Assembly: GCA_023954475.1 (NCBI GenBank)
Contig: JAMLHW010000002.1
Location: 186,001 to 250,000 of the forward strand
From: Anaerolineae bacterium
GTDB lineage: Bacteria > Chloroflexota > Anaerolineae > Promineifilales > Promineifilaceae
Direction of reading: 5' to 3'
DNA: 64,000 bases
The position numbers and the translations under genes are program-made. The notes under the pieces are model-generated. The model was not told where the DNA came from, did no database searches, and saw nothing but the letters and a program-made list of their open reading frames with translations. Positions 54,301-61,801 of this stretch are shown here, piece by piece. Position 1 is the first letter of the stretch. Every line of letters starts with the position of its first letter.

Positions 54301-55117
54301 CAGCGGTGTGTGTGCCGCTGGCGCTGCACGAAATGTCATACCAACTACCGGTGACTGTTACGTCTTCGCTGAATGTGATCTCAATATCGGCCGAGATCGC
54401 AACATCAGTAGCACCGTTGTCCGGAGACGTGCTTGCAACCGTGGGCGGCACATCGGCCATCCCACATGCATGCGTCGGTGAAGACGTATTGCGCGGATTT
54501 GGTGCCCCGGTCGCGAAATCATTGGCATTGTCATCTGTATCTGTGCAGCCGTCATCGGCACGAAGAGCCGCTGTTGTGTTAGTCAATGTCGGGGTTGCGC
54601 CGCTGCCCTCATAGCAGTTCGCACTGCCGTATCCCACGAAGTCGACAAGTGCACCACCGCTTGGGCACGAGCCGCTTAGCGCCGTTGTGCTGCTGACCAG
54701 AGCCACCTTGCCACTAGCGCCCGACATAGCAATTGTGCCAATCACATCCGGCGTCGGCAGAGCGGTTGTGCCGCCTGATCCAGCCGCTTCCTGGATTAAA
54801 AAGTATTGACCGGGACCAATCGAGCCACTGAGCACAGTTGCTGACCAGGATGTGCCGGAAGAAGACGCGTACTGAACCGAATAGCCGGTGAGTGAAATCG
54901 ACGTGGTTCCGGCATTGAACAGTTCGATGAAGTCATGTGTGTAAGTTGCGCCTGAGTTACCGCCACCACCGTATACCTGGCTGATGCGCAGATCAGAGAC
55001 TAGAGGCGCAGCATCGACAGCGTGGCGTTCATTGCCAGCGAGGGTGATCAATGTCAGCAGAATGGCAAATACAGTTAACAGCTTGAGAACGAGGCGCGTT
55101 GTGGCAAAGTGAAGCAT
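51302..55117 (-). CDS. Large secreted nuclease-like protein (ExeM/NucH type) with lamin-tail and Ig-like domains
   Basis: 1271 residues from ATG 55117, with a signal peptide. Residues about 35-190 are a lamin-tail domain (ISQVYGGGGNSGATYTHDF, then EAAGSGGTTALPTPDV). A bacterial Ig-like domain follows (PPTVASTSPDNGATDVAISA), then a second lamin-tail domain (MIINEVDADTPGTDAAEFVE). An OB-fold-like region precedes the endonuclease/exonuclease/phosphatase domain: DVCSFNVENLFDHLDDGQGD, VIGLQEVEGKQAVYDALA, ALHMKSKRSS, GIGDFNDVLGSSPI and QSDHDPVRVRF hold the metal and catalytic residues. A C-terminal helix with RRR tail anchors it. It probably degrades extracellular DNA or nucleotides. Confidence 0.85.
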   Translation of the reverse strand: MLHFATTRLVLKLLTVFAILLTLITLAGNERHAVDAAPLVSDLRISQVYGGGGNSGATYTHDFIELFNAGTTSISLTGYSVQYASSSGTSWSATVLSGSIGPGQYFLIQEAAGSGGTTALPTPDVIGTIAMSGASGKVALVSSTTALSGSCPSGGALVDFVGYGSANCYEGSGATPTLTNTTAALRADDGCTDTDDNANDFATGAPNPRNTSSPTHACGMADVPPTVASTSPDNGATDVAISADIEITFSEDVTVTGSWYDISCSASGTHTAAQSGGPQTYTLDPDTDFVFSETCTVTIYAANVVDQDGSADNMVTDYIWSFTTESAPISSPMIINEVDADTPGTDAAEFVELYDGGAGNTALDGLVIVFFNGSGDTSYAAFDLDGYATNGSGYFLLGNAGVSPTPDITFAGNLLQNGADAVALYQADAADFPNGTAVTTSDLIDALVYDTDDGDDTGLLVLLNAGQPQINEDANNNSDTESNGRCPNGSGGARNTIAYTQSTPTPGADNDCGSAVSCTTIPEIQGTTDVSPCENQTTPPVPGCIIGIAANGFYFQDVAGDGNTATSDGLFVYRGGSWTNSEGLETGNLVTVSGQIIEFFNITEYQFPNTVIVTNAATDCGGAGLPSPVTIAPVTDPNADPISQYEQYESMRAAMSFDGWVVGPTRQFVSRFAPGDPEIAFVDFGSTIPDYSRVMESDYPGYQGISYLSGGLNVDLPDLDFGDEIAGTDIIGVFAYNFDKYTLLPETTPVLTTVDNPDVVSNTPALNAAAQEFDVCSFNVENLFDHLDDGQGDWGDWAPGWPTPGTAAGLAAYTAKLDGLADVIVNDMQSCMVIGLQEVEGKQAVYDALAAAATAAAAGHSWTAIYVESGDSRDISQGFLYRDDVTLLSGPTAVAGAPYTTWVLDGMLDFVRVPASADFRFHAATAFETDLTIYALHMKSKRSSASCSLPDCTDVREKEAADLRDILAHHQTNGEFAAGIGDFNDVLGSSPITILDNSPDSANLYDDLSADARYSYIFGGQSETLDYIYLTTDLATPAPTGDNLWEHAFGVVHVHADFPASERQSDHDPVRVRFAAPDQSALPASFGTAWHYGGGALRLGTEWNADADTSDIMSSDGVTFNGIWQTGQTITVSAEASADGWLACWFDWDMSQAFESSNSDGVDERSIDQAVAAGLNTIPVVVPASPVGGGSNTTLGVRCRLYEVQPARFSEAQPVDGANAGEVEDYSLGISPTAVKWRHSESTQATAMWQPILLLLLALTAGSVWFRRRLQ

Positions 55118-55417
55118 ATGATTTCCCCAAAATTGATGATAGTTGGATGGGTTCGGCCGAAAATAGCCCATTTATTCCCACCATCCGTAAATAAAGCGTG
55201 AACACGCCAGATCTTAACATTCAACGGATACAAATACGATTAAAAATCGGTTCGGATTCGGCCGAATTTGGCATTGCAAGTCAACTGTAAACCGCAATCT
55301 CATGACAAATGTCACTGGTTCGATCAAAAATAATCTGATAAGCTTGCGAACACAAGGTCAAAACAGCAAAGTCTGGCTGGACTCGGGGAGCCTCCAGCCC
55401 GAACATCGGAGCAAACT

Positions 55418-56692
55418 ATGCGCCATGTCAGCCGGACACTCATCATATTATTCCTTGCCGTCATCGCGTTGAGCGTTGCCGCTTGCACTGCCCAGGAAGG
55501 GCCAGTCGGCCCTGAAGGATCCGCTGGCCCCCAAGGCCCTCCCGGTGCACAAGGCACACAAGGCGAACGTGGCCCAGCCGGAGCGCCGGGCGCCGATGGC
55601 TTGAGTTTCATGCCTGCCGAATTTATCGGTAGCGAAGCGTGCGCAGAATGTCATCAGGACATTTACGACGTATTTGCGCGCAGCGGTCATCCTTGGAAAC
55701 TCAACAAAGTCGTTGACGGCAATCCACCTGATTACCCTTTCTCCAACGTGCCGCGTCCGCCTGACGGCTATACATGGGACGACATTGCCTACGTCATTGG
55801 TGGCTACAATTGGAAAGCGCGTTTCATCGATCACGAAGGCTTTATCATCACCGGCGATGAAGATGGAACGACACAATACAATCTGCGCAATGACGAAATA
55901 GACCTCGGCAACGATTGGGTCGCCTATCACGCCGGCGAAGAAAAACCGTATGATTGCGGAAGTTGTCACACAACCGGCTACGTTGCTGAAGGAAATCAGG
56001 ACGGATTACCGGGATTAGTTGGCACATGGGCTCTTGACGGCATTCAATGTGAAGAATGTCATGGCCCAGGTAGCAACCACGCAAGTTATCCGCTTTCTTT
56101 CCAACCTGTGATGGATCGCGATTCTGAAGCGTGTGGCGATTGTCACGTACGCGGCGGGTCTGAAGAAGTAAACGCAAGTGACGGATTCATACAGCATCAC
56201 GAGCAGTATGAAGAATTATTCCAGAGCAAACACATCACCATTGATTGTGTTGTCTGTCACGATCCGCACACAGGCGTTGTGCAATTGCGACAAGATGGCG
56301 TACAAACGACACGTACACAATGCGAAAACTGCCACTTTGATCAAGCATCTAATGCCGGTAACGAAACGCATGAATCAGTTGCCATTGACTGTATTGATTG
56401 CCATATGCCGCGTGTCACTAAAAGCGCTGTCGGTGATGTGGAGCGTTTCACTGGCGATTTGCGCACCCATTTGATGGCTATTGATCCACAACAAATCGGA
56501 CAATTCTCGGAAGACGGCACCGTGGCCTTGTCACAACTTTCGCTCGATTTTGCTTGTCGCGGCTGTCACAATCCAGACGGTAGAGGCCGGATAAAAACGG
56601 ACGAGGAGTTGATAACAGCTGCGGCCGGCTATCACGATCCCGTCATGTCGCCGGTCGTGGAAGATCAGGAGGTATCCGAGGACGGATCGTAG
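55418..56692 (+). CDS. Octaheme cytochrome c lipoprotein with a collagen-like stalk
   Basis: 424 residues. Signal peptide with lipobox Cys23 (ALSVAAC). Residues 28-61 are a run of Gly-X-Y triplets (GPPGAQGTQGERGPAGAPG). Eight CxxCH haem motifs follow: CAECH, CGSCH, CEECH, CGDCH, CVVCH, CENCH, CIDCH and CRGCH. The collagen-like run may act as a rigid spacer from the membrane or form a trimer. GGAG stands six bases before the ATG. The haem-rich body would be periplasmic or extracellular. It starts a plus-strand set with a 14-heme protein, a cytochrome b and a 10-heme protein. Confidence 0.85.
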   Translation: MRHVSRTLIILFLAVIALSVAACTAQEGPVGPEGSAGPQGPPGAQGTQGERGPAGAPGADGLSFMPAEFIGSEACAECHQDIYDVFARSGHPWKLNKVVDGNPPDYPFSNVPRPPDGYTWDDIAYVIGGYNWKARFIDHEGFIITGDEDGTTQYNLRNDEIDLGNDWVAYHAGEEKPYDCGSCHTTGYVAEGNQDGLPGLVGTWALDGIQCEECHGPGSNHASYPLSFQPVMDRDSEACGDCHVRGGSEEVNASDGFIQHHEQYEELFQSKHITIDCVVCHDPHTGVVQLRQDGVQTTRTQCENCHFDQASNAGNETHESVAIDCIDCHMPRVTKSAVGDVERFTGDLRTHLMAIDPQQIGQFSEDGTVALSQLSLDFACRGCHNPDGRGRIKTDEELITAAAGYHDPVMSPVVEDQEVSEDGS

Positions 56693-56819
56693 CACATTGC
56701 GCAATCATTTCGCGGAACAACAGCTCATGCAACTAAGCATTACTCCTAAATCTGTCACCGCATCCTCACGAGCCATGAACTTTTCATGTGCTCTCCTATG
56801 CCACAGGTAGCCTGCGTCC

Positions 56820-58427
56820 ATGATACGTTTACAACGGGTTTTACTCTTGTTGGCTGCCGTGTTTGCTTTGGTTGGCGTCGTGCTATTGCTGTGGCACGTG
56901 CCGGTCGTCGGCGCGGGTACACCGATGCTGCAATCGGCCGAAAATCCTGGCCAAACACCGGCCGATCTCGGCTGTCGTCTCTGTCACAGTGATACAGACG
57001 CTGAACTGACTTTTCCGTCGGGTGAAACGCTGCCGGTTCAAGTAGATATGACTGTATTGGCACAATCGGCACACGGCCATTCGGCCGAAACTCCACTGCA
57101 ATGCCAGGATTGTCATCGGCCGATTAATGATTACCAGGTGCCACATGCACCGGTATCGGCCGAAAGCATTCGTGACTACACACTACAACGCTCAGTGACA
57201 TGTGAAAACTGTCACGTTGAACCACATATCACCAACCATCCCGGCCCCGATGACCCCGACACACCTGTCGGATGCACCGACTGTCATGGCTCACACGATG
57301 TCCTCACCGTCGAACAACTGCGCAACGGTGACGGCACAACCAATTGTGTGACTTGCCACGAAGCCGTTGATGTCACCAGCCATACCGAAACCGAATTGAC
57401 GCAGGTGATCCGCACCGGGCTGTTTACCAATTCACTGACCGACGGCTACTGCCTCGCCTGTCATCGCTTGCCCGATCGCGAGCTTGAATTCGCCAACGGC
57501 GATACCGTTTCAACTACGATTGACGGCCTCGCTCTGCGCCAATCCGTACACGGCGATACCAACCCTACAGGTCAAATACGCTGCGTCGAATGTCATGGCC
57601 GCTACGAGTTCCCTCATCCTGAAGTTATCGTCGAAAGTGCCCGAGAATATACCCATACGCGCAATGAAGTGTGTGCCGAATGTCACCAGGATCAATTCAA
57701 CGAAACACTCGACAGCGTGCATGCAATAGCACTCGAAGACGGCGATCTTGAAGCCGCAGTGTGCACTGATTGCCACGGCGCACACGACACGACGCATCCT
57801 GATGAACCAATCCAGCAATCATCGCTGATGTGCCGCGAATGCCACACAGAAATATTCGACCAATACGCCGAGAGTATTCACGGTGAGGCGTTATTTGAAG
57901 AAAATAACGAAGATGTTCCCACTTGCATTCGCTGCCACGGCGTACACAATATTGATGACCCGACAACCAACCTGTTCCGGATTCAGTCTCCGCTGCTGTG
58001 TGCAGATTGCCACGCGGATACAGAATTGATGTCCAAATACGACATCTCAACTGATGTGTTCGACACATATGTGGCCGATTTTCACGGCACCACGATTACC
58101 CTGTTCGAGCACCAAGACCCGAACGTCGAATCCAACAAAGCGGTTTGCTACGATTGCCATGGCGTTCACGACATCAAGGCAGTCGATGACCCGCATGCAG
58201 GGATCAAAGACAATCTGCTTGTCACCTGCCAGAAGTGTCATCCAGATGCAACAGATAATTTCCCGGACGCATGGACAAGTCATTTCAAACCATCGCTGGA
58301 GAATAATACGATGGTCTATCTCGTCGATCTGTTTTATGCGATTGTCATTCCACTAACGGTCGTTTTCCTGACCTTCATGGTTGGCACTGACATTTATCGC
58401 AAAATTCGCACAGGAGCCAGGCGATGA
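56820..58427 (+). CDS. Membrane-anchored 14-heme cytochrome c
   Basis: 535 residues. A hydrophobic helix at residues 6-30 acts as signal anchor. Fourteen CxxCH motifs are spread evenly (CRLCH, CQDCH, CENCH, CTDCH, CVTCH, CLACH, CVECH, CAECH, CTDCH, CRECH, CIRCH, CADCH, CYDCH, CQKCH), several as paired CxDCHGxH units typical of doubled nitrite reductase/NrfB-like motifs. A second membrane helix at the C-terminus (LFYAIVIPLTVVFLTFMVG) is followed by a basic cytoplasmic tail. The stop overlaps the start of the cytochrome b gene (ATGA), so both are made together. The pair should form a quinol-to-haem electron relay. Confidence 0.88.
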   Translation: MIRLQRVLLLLAAVFALVGVVLLLWHVPVVGAGTPMLQSAENPGQTPADLGCRLCHSDTDAELTFPSGETLPVQVDMTVLAQSAHGHSAETPLQCQDCHRPINDYQVPHAPVSAESIRDYTLQRSVTCENCHVEPHITNHPGPDDPDTPVGCTDCHGSHDVLTVEQLRNGDGTTNCVTCHEAVDVTSHTETELTQVIRTGLFTNSLTDGYCLACHRLPDRELEFANGDTVSTTIDGLALRQSVHGDTNPTGQIRCVECHGRYEFPHPEVIVESAREYTHTRNEVCAECHQDQFNETLDSVHAIALEDGDLEAAVCTDCHGAHDTTHPDEPIQQSSLMCRECHTEIFDQYAESIHGEALFEENNEDVPTCIRCHGVHNIDDPTTNLFRIQSPLLCADCHADTELMSKYDISTDVFDTYVADFHGTTITLFEHQDPNVESNKAVCYDCHGVHDIKAVDDPHAGIKDNLLVTCQKCHPDATDNFPDAWTSHFKPSLENNTMVYLVDLFYAIVIPLTVVFLTFMVGTDIYRKIRTGARR

Positions 58428-59257
58428 GTCGGAGAGAAATGGAAAAGTTCCCGCGCTTCCGGCTGATGGCTCGTATTGAGCACATCATCTTGCTCGTATC
58501 TTTCACCGTGTTGCTGATCACCGGTGTACCGCAGCGTTACGCTACGTTACCTATTGCACAAGGTGCAATCGACTTCATGGGCGGTATTGAAACGGTGCGC
58601 GTCATCCATCGTGCAGCAGCTTTCTTGCTGGTGCTTGGTACTGCGTATCATTTGTTTGTATCAGCGTATCGGTGGTTTGTGCGACGTGAGCGCGTACGCA
58701 TTATGCCTGAGCGCAAAGATGTCACTGATTGGTGGCAGACAGTGCTTCACAATCTGGGCATCATCAACGAGCCGCCCAAAATGAAGAAGTTCAATTGGGG
58801 CGAAAAGTTTGAATATTGGGCCGTTGTCTGGGGTACGGCTGTCATGGTCGTAACCGGTTTCATCTTGTGGAATCCAATTTCGGCCGCACACGTTTTCCCC
58901 GGCCAGATTATCCCGATTGCCAAAACGGCACACAGTGCAGAAGCCATACTAGCCGGTTTGTCGATCATTATCTGGCATTTGTACAACGTGTTAGTCAAAC
59001 ATCGCAACTGGAGTATGTTCAGCGGCAAACTATCACGCGACATCATGGAGGAAGAGCACGCACTGGAATTGGAACGCATTGATGCGGGTGGTGAATTGTG
59101 GCCGCATGAAGGTGGCCCGATTGATCCACGACGCAAGCGTGTTTTTATTATCGTCGGCGCTTTTGCAGGCATTATTGTATTGGCAGTTTTGATTTGGGCT
59201 TTTACGTTTGAGCAAACCGCTATCACAACATTGCCGCCAATTACGCCGCTTCCTTAA
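58424..59257 (+). CDS. Cytochrome b subunit (formate dehydrogenase gamma / b561-like)
   Basis: 277 residues. Four or so membrane helices: IEHIILLVSFTVLLITGVPQ, VIHRAAAFLLVLGTAYHLFV, FEYWAVVWGTAVMVVTGFIL and AILAGLSIIIWHLYNVLVKH, plus a final helix near 245-265. His residues (IEHIILLV, VIHRAAAF, AYHLFV, KTAHSAEA and IIWHLYN) are suitable ligands for two b haems. It would take electrons from or give them to menaquinol and pass them to the 14-heme partner encoded just before. Confidence 0.86.
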   Translation: MSRREMEKFPRFRLMARIEHIILLVSFTVLLITGVPQRYATLPIAQGAIDFMGGIETVRVIHRAAAFLLVLGTAYHLFVSAYRWFVRRERVRIMPERKDVTDWWQTVLHNLGIINEPPKMKKFNWGEKFEYWAVVWGTAVMVVTGFILWNPISAAHVFPGQIIPIAKTAHSAEAILAGLSIIIWHLYNVLVKHRNWSMFSGKLSRDIMEEEHALELERIDAGGELWPHEGGPIDPRRKRVFIIVGAFAGIIVLAVLIWAFTFEQTAITTLPPITPLP

Positions 59258-59370
59258 CCTATTGATACAGTGCCGATGACTGACTGTGGAGGCAAGCTAT
59301 ATGATTTTGACTTTGTTGTAAAGACCCTTATTGAGTTTGTTTGTTGTTAAACCCTAAAAAGGAGGCTTGG

Positions 59371-61599
59371 ATGGCCCGCAAATTATCGCTTACTTTGTTG
59401 CTTGTGGGACTACTAGCGATTGCGATCGGTGTAGTTCTTAGCGGGTGTCAAAGTGAGCCGACACAAGTTGAAGTGACGCGTGAAGTGATCACTGAGGTGA
59501 CGGTAGAAGTGCCGGGACCTGAGGTGGAAGTCACGCGTGTTGTTGAAGTTATGTTGGAACCGGACGTACCGGTCATTCCATTTGAAGAACGGTGGGCAAG
59601 TTCGCCACATGCCGACGCATCGGCCGAAGCGTTTGTCCATTGGGATGAAGACGATCCGGCTGAAGTACCGACAAGCTGCGCAAAATGTCACAGTACACCC
59701 GGCTACCTCGATTTTATCGGTGCCGACGGCTCGGAAGCCGGCGTTGTTGACGCAGCCGCCCCGATCGGCACTGTCGTCACCTGTGAAGCATGTCACAACG
59801 ATGTTACAGTCGACATGACCAGCGTCACCTTCCCGTCCGGCGTTGAAGTCACAGGTTTGGAAGCTGAAGCACGGTGCATTCAGTGTCACCAGGGACGTGC
59901 CTCTACTGTCAGTGTCAATCAATCGATAGCTGACGCAGGACTGACAGAAGAGCAGTTGGATGTTGTCAGTGAAGACCTCGGTTTCACCAACATCCATTAC
60001 TACGCAGCCGCCGCAACCCAATTCGGTACAGTCACGATGGGCGGTTATGAATATGACGGCAAAGCGTATGATGCCAAATACGACCATGTTCCCGGCTACA
60101 ACACCTGCACATCTTGCCATGATTCTCACACGCTGGAGATCAAGTTTGAGGAATGCACGACATGCCATACCGATCTAAACAGTGCTGAAGATTTGGTCGA
60201 TGTCCGCATGCCCGGCTCACTCGTCGACTACGATGGTGACGGTGACATGGATGAAGGTGTTTACTACGAGATCGAAGGTATGCGCGAGGCACTCTATAGT
60301 GCCATGCAAGCGTATTCGGCCGAAGTCGCCGGTACACCGCTTGTCTATGACTCACACAGTTACCCGTACTTCTTCATCGATAGCGACGGTGACGGCGAAG
60401 TGACCGAAGGTGAAGCGGCATTTCCCAATGCATACAATGCCTGGACACCGCGCCTGGCCAAAGCTGCATACAACTACCAGGTTTCCCTCAAGGATCCTGG
60501 CAGATTTGCGCATGGTGGCAAATACATCATTCAGTTGCTGTATGATTCGCTCGAGGATCTCAACATGGCAATCTCTGAGCCAATCGATATGGCGGCAATG
60601 AGTCGTATTGACCATGGCCACTTTGCCGGTTCTGAAGAAGCATTCCGTCATTGGGATGCTGAAGGCGAGGTACCTGGCAGTTGTAGCCGTTGTCACTCCG
60701 CAGCCGGATTACCGCTCTTCATAGAAGAAGGTGTCTCCATTGCGCAGCACACATCAAACGGGCTGAATTGCACGACCTGCCACAACGATCTGACTGAGTT
60801 TACAATCTACGAGTCAACCGAAGTGCCGTTCCCCAGTGGCGCAGTACTGAGTTTTGGTGAAAACGACGTCGAAGCCAATCTCTGCATCAACTGCCATCAG
60901 GGACGCGAGTCCACAATCAGCGTCGATCAGCGTCTGGCCGGCAAGGATGACGATGTAGTTGACGAAAGCATTCGTTTCACTAACATCCATTACTTTGCTG
61001 CAGGCGCTACGCTGTTTGGCGACGAGGCCAAGGGTGCATATCAGTGGGCAGGCCAGGAATACGTCGGACGCAATGAACATGTCGGCGCGTTCAATTCCTG
61101 CACCGAATGTCATGACACCCATGCGCTTGAGGTCATTGTCGAAGAATGCTCTGACTGTCATGAAGAAGTCGAGACGAAGGCTGATCTGCAATCAATCCGC
61201 TTCTCGGATGATGACGATGCGGTTGAAATCGACTATGATGGAGATGGTGACAATGCCGAAGGTATCTATGGCGAAATCGATACGATGCGCACCGCTTTGT
61301 ATGCGGCACTGCAAGAATATGCTACCAATACAGTCGGTGCCGGCATTCTGTACGATGCGAATAGCTACCCATATTTCTTCAACGACTTGAACGGAAATGG
61401 TGAAGCAGATCCCGATGAAATAAACGGCGGTAACGGCTACTCGACATGGACGCCTAATCTGCTTCGGGCAGCATACAACTATCAGTATGCAGCAAAAGAT
61501 CCGGGTGCGTACGCACACAACGGCCCCTACGTCGTTCAGATTCTGTATGATTCAATCAATGGAGTTGGTGGTGATGTGTCAGCGATGACACGCCCATAA
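59371..61599 (+). CDS. Ten-heme cytochrome c lipoprotein with internal duplication
   Basis: 742 residues from ATG 59371 with a perfect AAGGAGG upstream. The lipobox Cys is residue 26, followed by a Val/Thr/Glu-rich linker (VEVTREVITEVTVEV). Two homologous halves each hold five CxxCH motifs (first CAKCH, CEACH, CIQCH, CTSCH, CTTCH; second CSRCH, CTTCH, CINCH, CTECH, CSDCH) and matching phrases NIHYYAAAATQFG / NIHYFAAGATLFG. Both halves carry acidic DYDGDGDMDEG-like and DSDGDGEVTEGE-like loops that would bind calcium. It belongs with the preceding cytochromes; a terminator at 61644 follows. Confidence 0.85.
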   Translation: MARKLSLTLLLVGLLAIAIGVVLSGCQSEPTQVEVTREVITEVTVEVPGPEVEVTRVVEVMLEPDVPVIPFEERWASSPHADASAEAFVHWDEDDPAEVPTSCAKCHSTPGYLDFIGADGSEAGVVDAAAPIGTVVTCEACHNDVTVDMTSVTFPSGVEVTGLEAEARCIQCHQGRASTVSVNQSIADAGLTEEQLDVVSEDLGFTNIHYYAAAATQFGTVTMGGYEYDGKAYDAKYDHVPGYNTCTSCHDSHTLEIKFEECTTCHTDLNSAEDLVDVRMPGSLVDYDGDGDMDEGVYYEIEGMREALYSAMQAYSAEVAGTPLVYDSHSYPYFFIDSDGDGEVTEGEAAFPNAYNAWTPRLAKAAYNYQVSLKDPGRFAHGGKYIIQLLYDSLEDLNMAISEPIDMAAMSRIDHGHFAGSEEAFRHWDAEGEVPGSCSRCHSAAGLPLFIEEGVSIAQHTSNGLNCTTCHNDLTEFTIYESTEVPFPSGAVLSFGENDVEANLCINCHQGRESTISVDQRLAGKDDDVVDESIRFTNIHYFAAGATLFGDEAKGAYQWAGQEYVGRNEHVGAFNSCTECHDTHALEVIVEECSDCHEEVETKADLQSIRFSDDDDAVEIDYDGDGDNAEGIYGEIDTMRTALYAALQEYATNTVGAGILYDANSYPYFFNDLNGNGEADPDEINGGNGYSTWTPNLLRAAYNYQYAAKDPGAYAHNGPYVVQILYDSINGVGGDVSAMTRP

Positions 61600-61643
61600 A
61601 TTCAACTTATCGAATAACTAAAGTCATTCGATACTAGTGTGGT

Positions 61644-61680
61644 GCGACCCATTCTCGTCCGTTGAGAATGGGTCGCTTCG
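61644..61680 (+). terminator. Rho-independent terminator after the cytochrome gene
   Basis: GCGACCCATTCTC pairs perfectly with GAGAATGGGTCGC over a seven-base loop, followed by TTCGCTTTT. Confidence 0.85.
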
Positions 61681-61801
61681 CTTTTATAGTACTTACCTGG
61701 TGACAATACGCACGGCAGTACGTGAGTGATGTCACTGGTGACAGGCTTTGGTTGCCAGTATGCTGGAGTAGTATGGTGTCAATTGATGGAAACGATGACC
61801 G

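Noticed and set aside
55248-55266. A GGTTCGG stretch resembling a tRNA T-arm
   Set aside because: No paired arms or anticodon loop around it; it is an octamer copy in a spacer.
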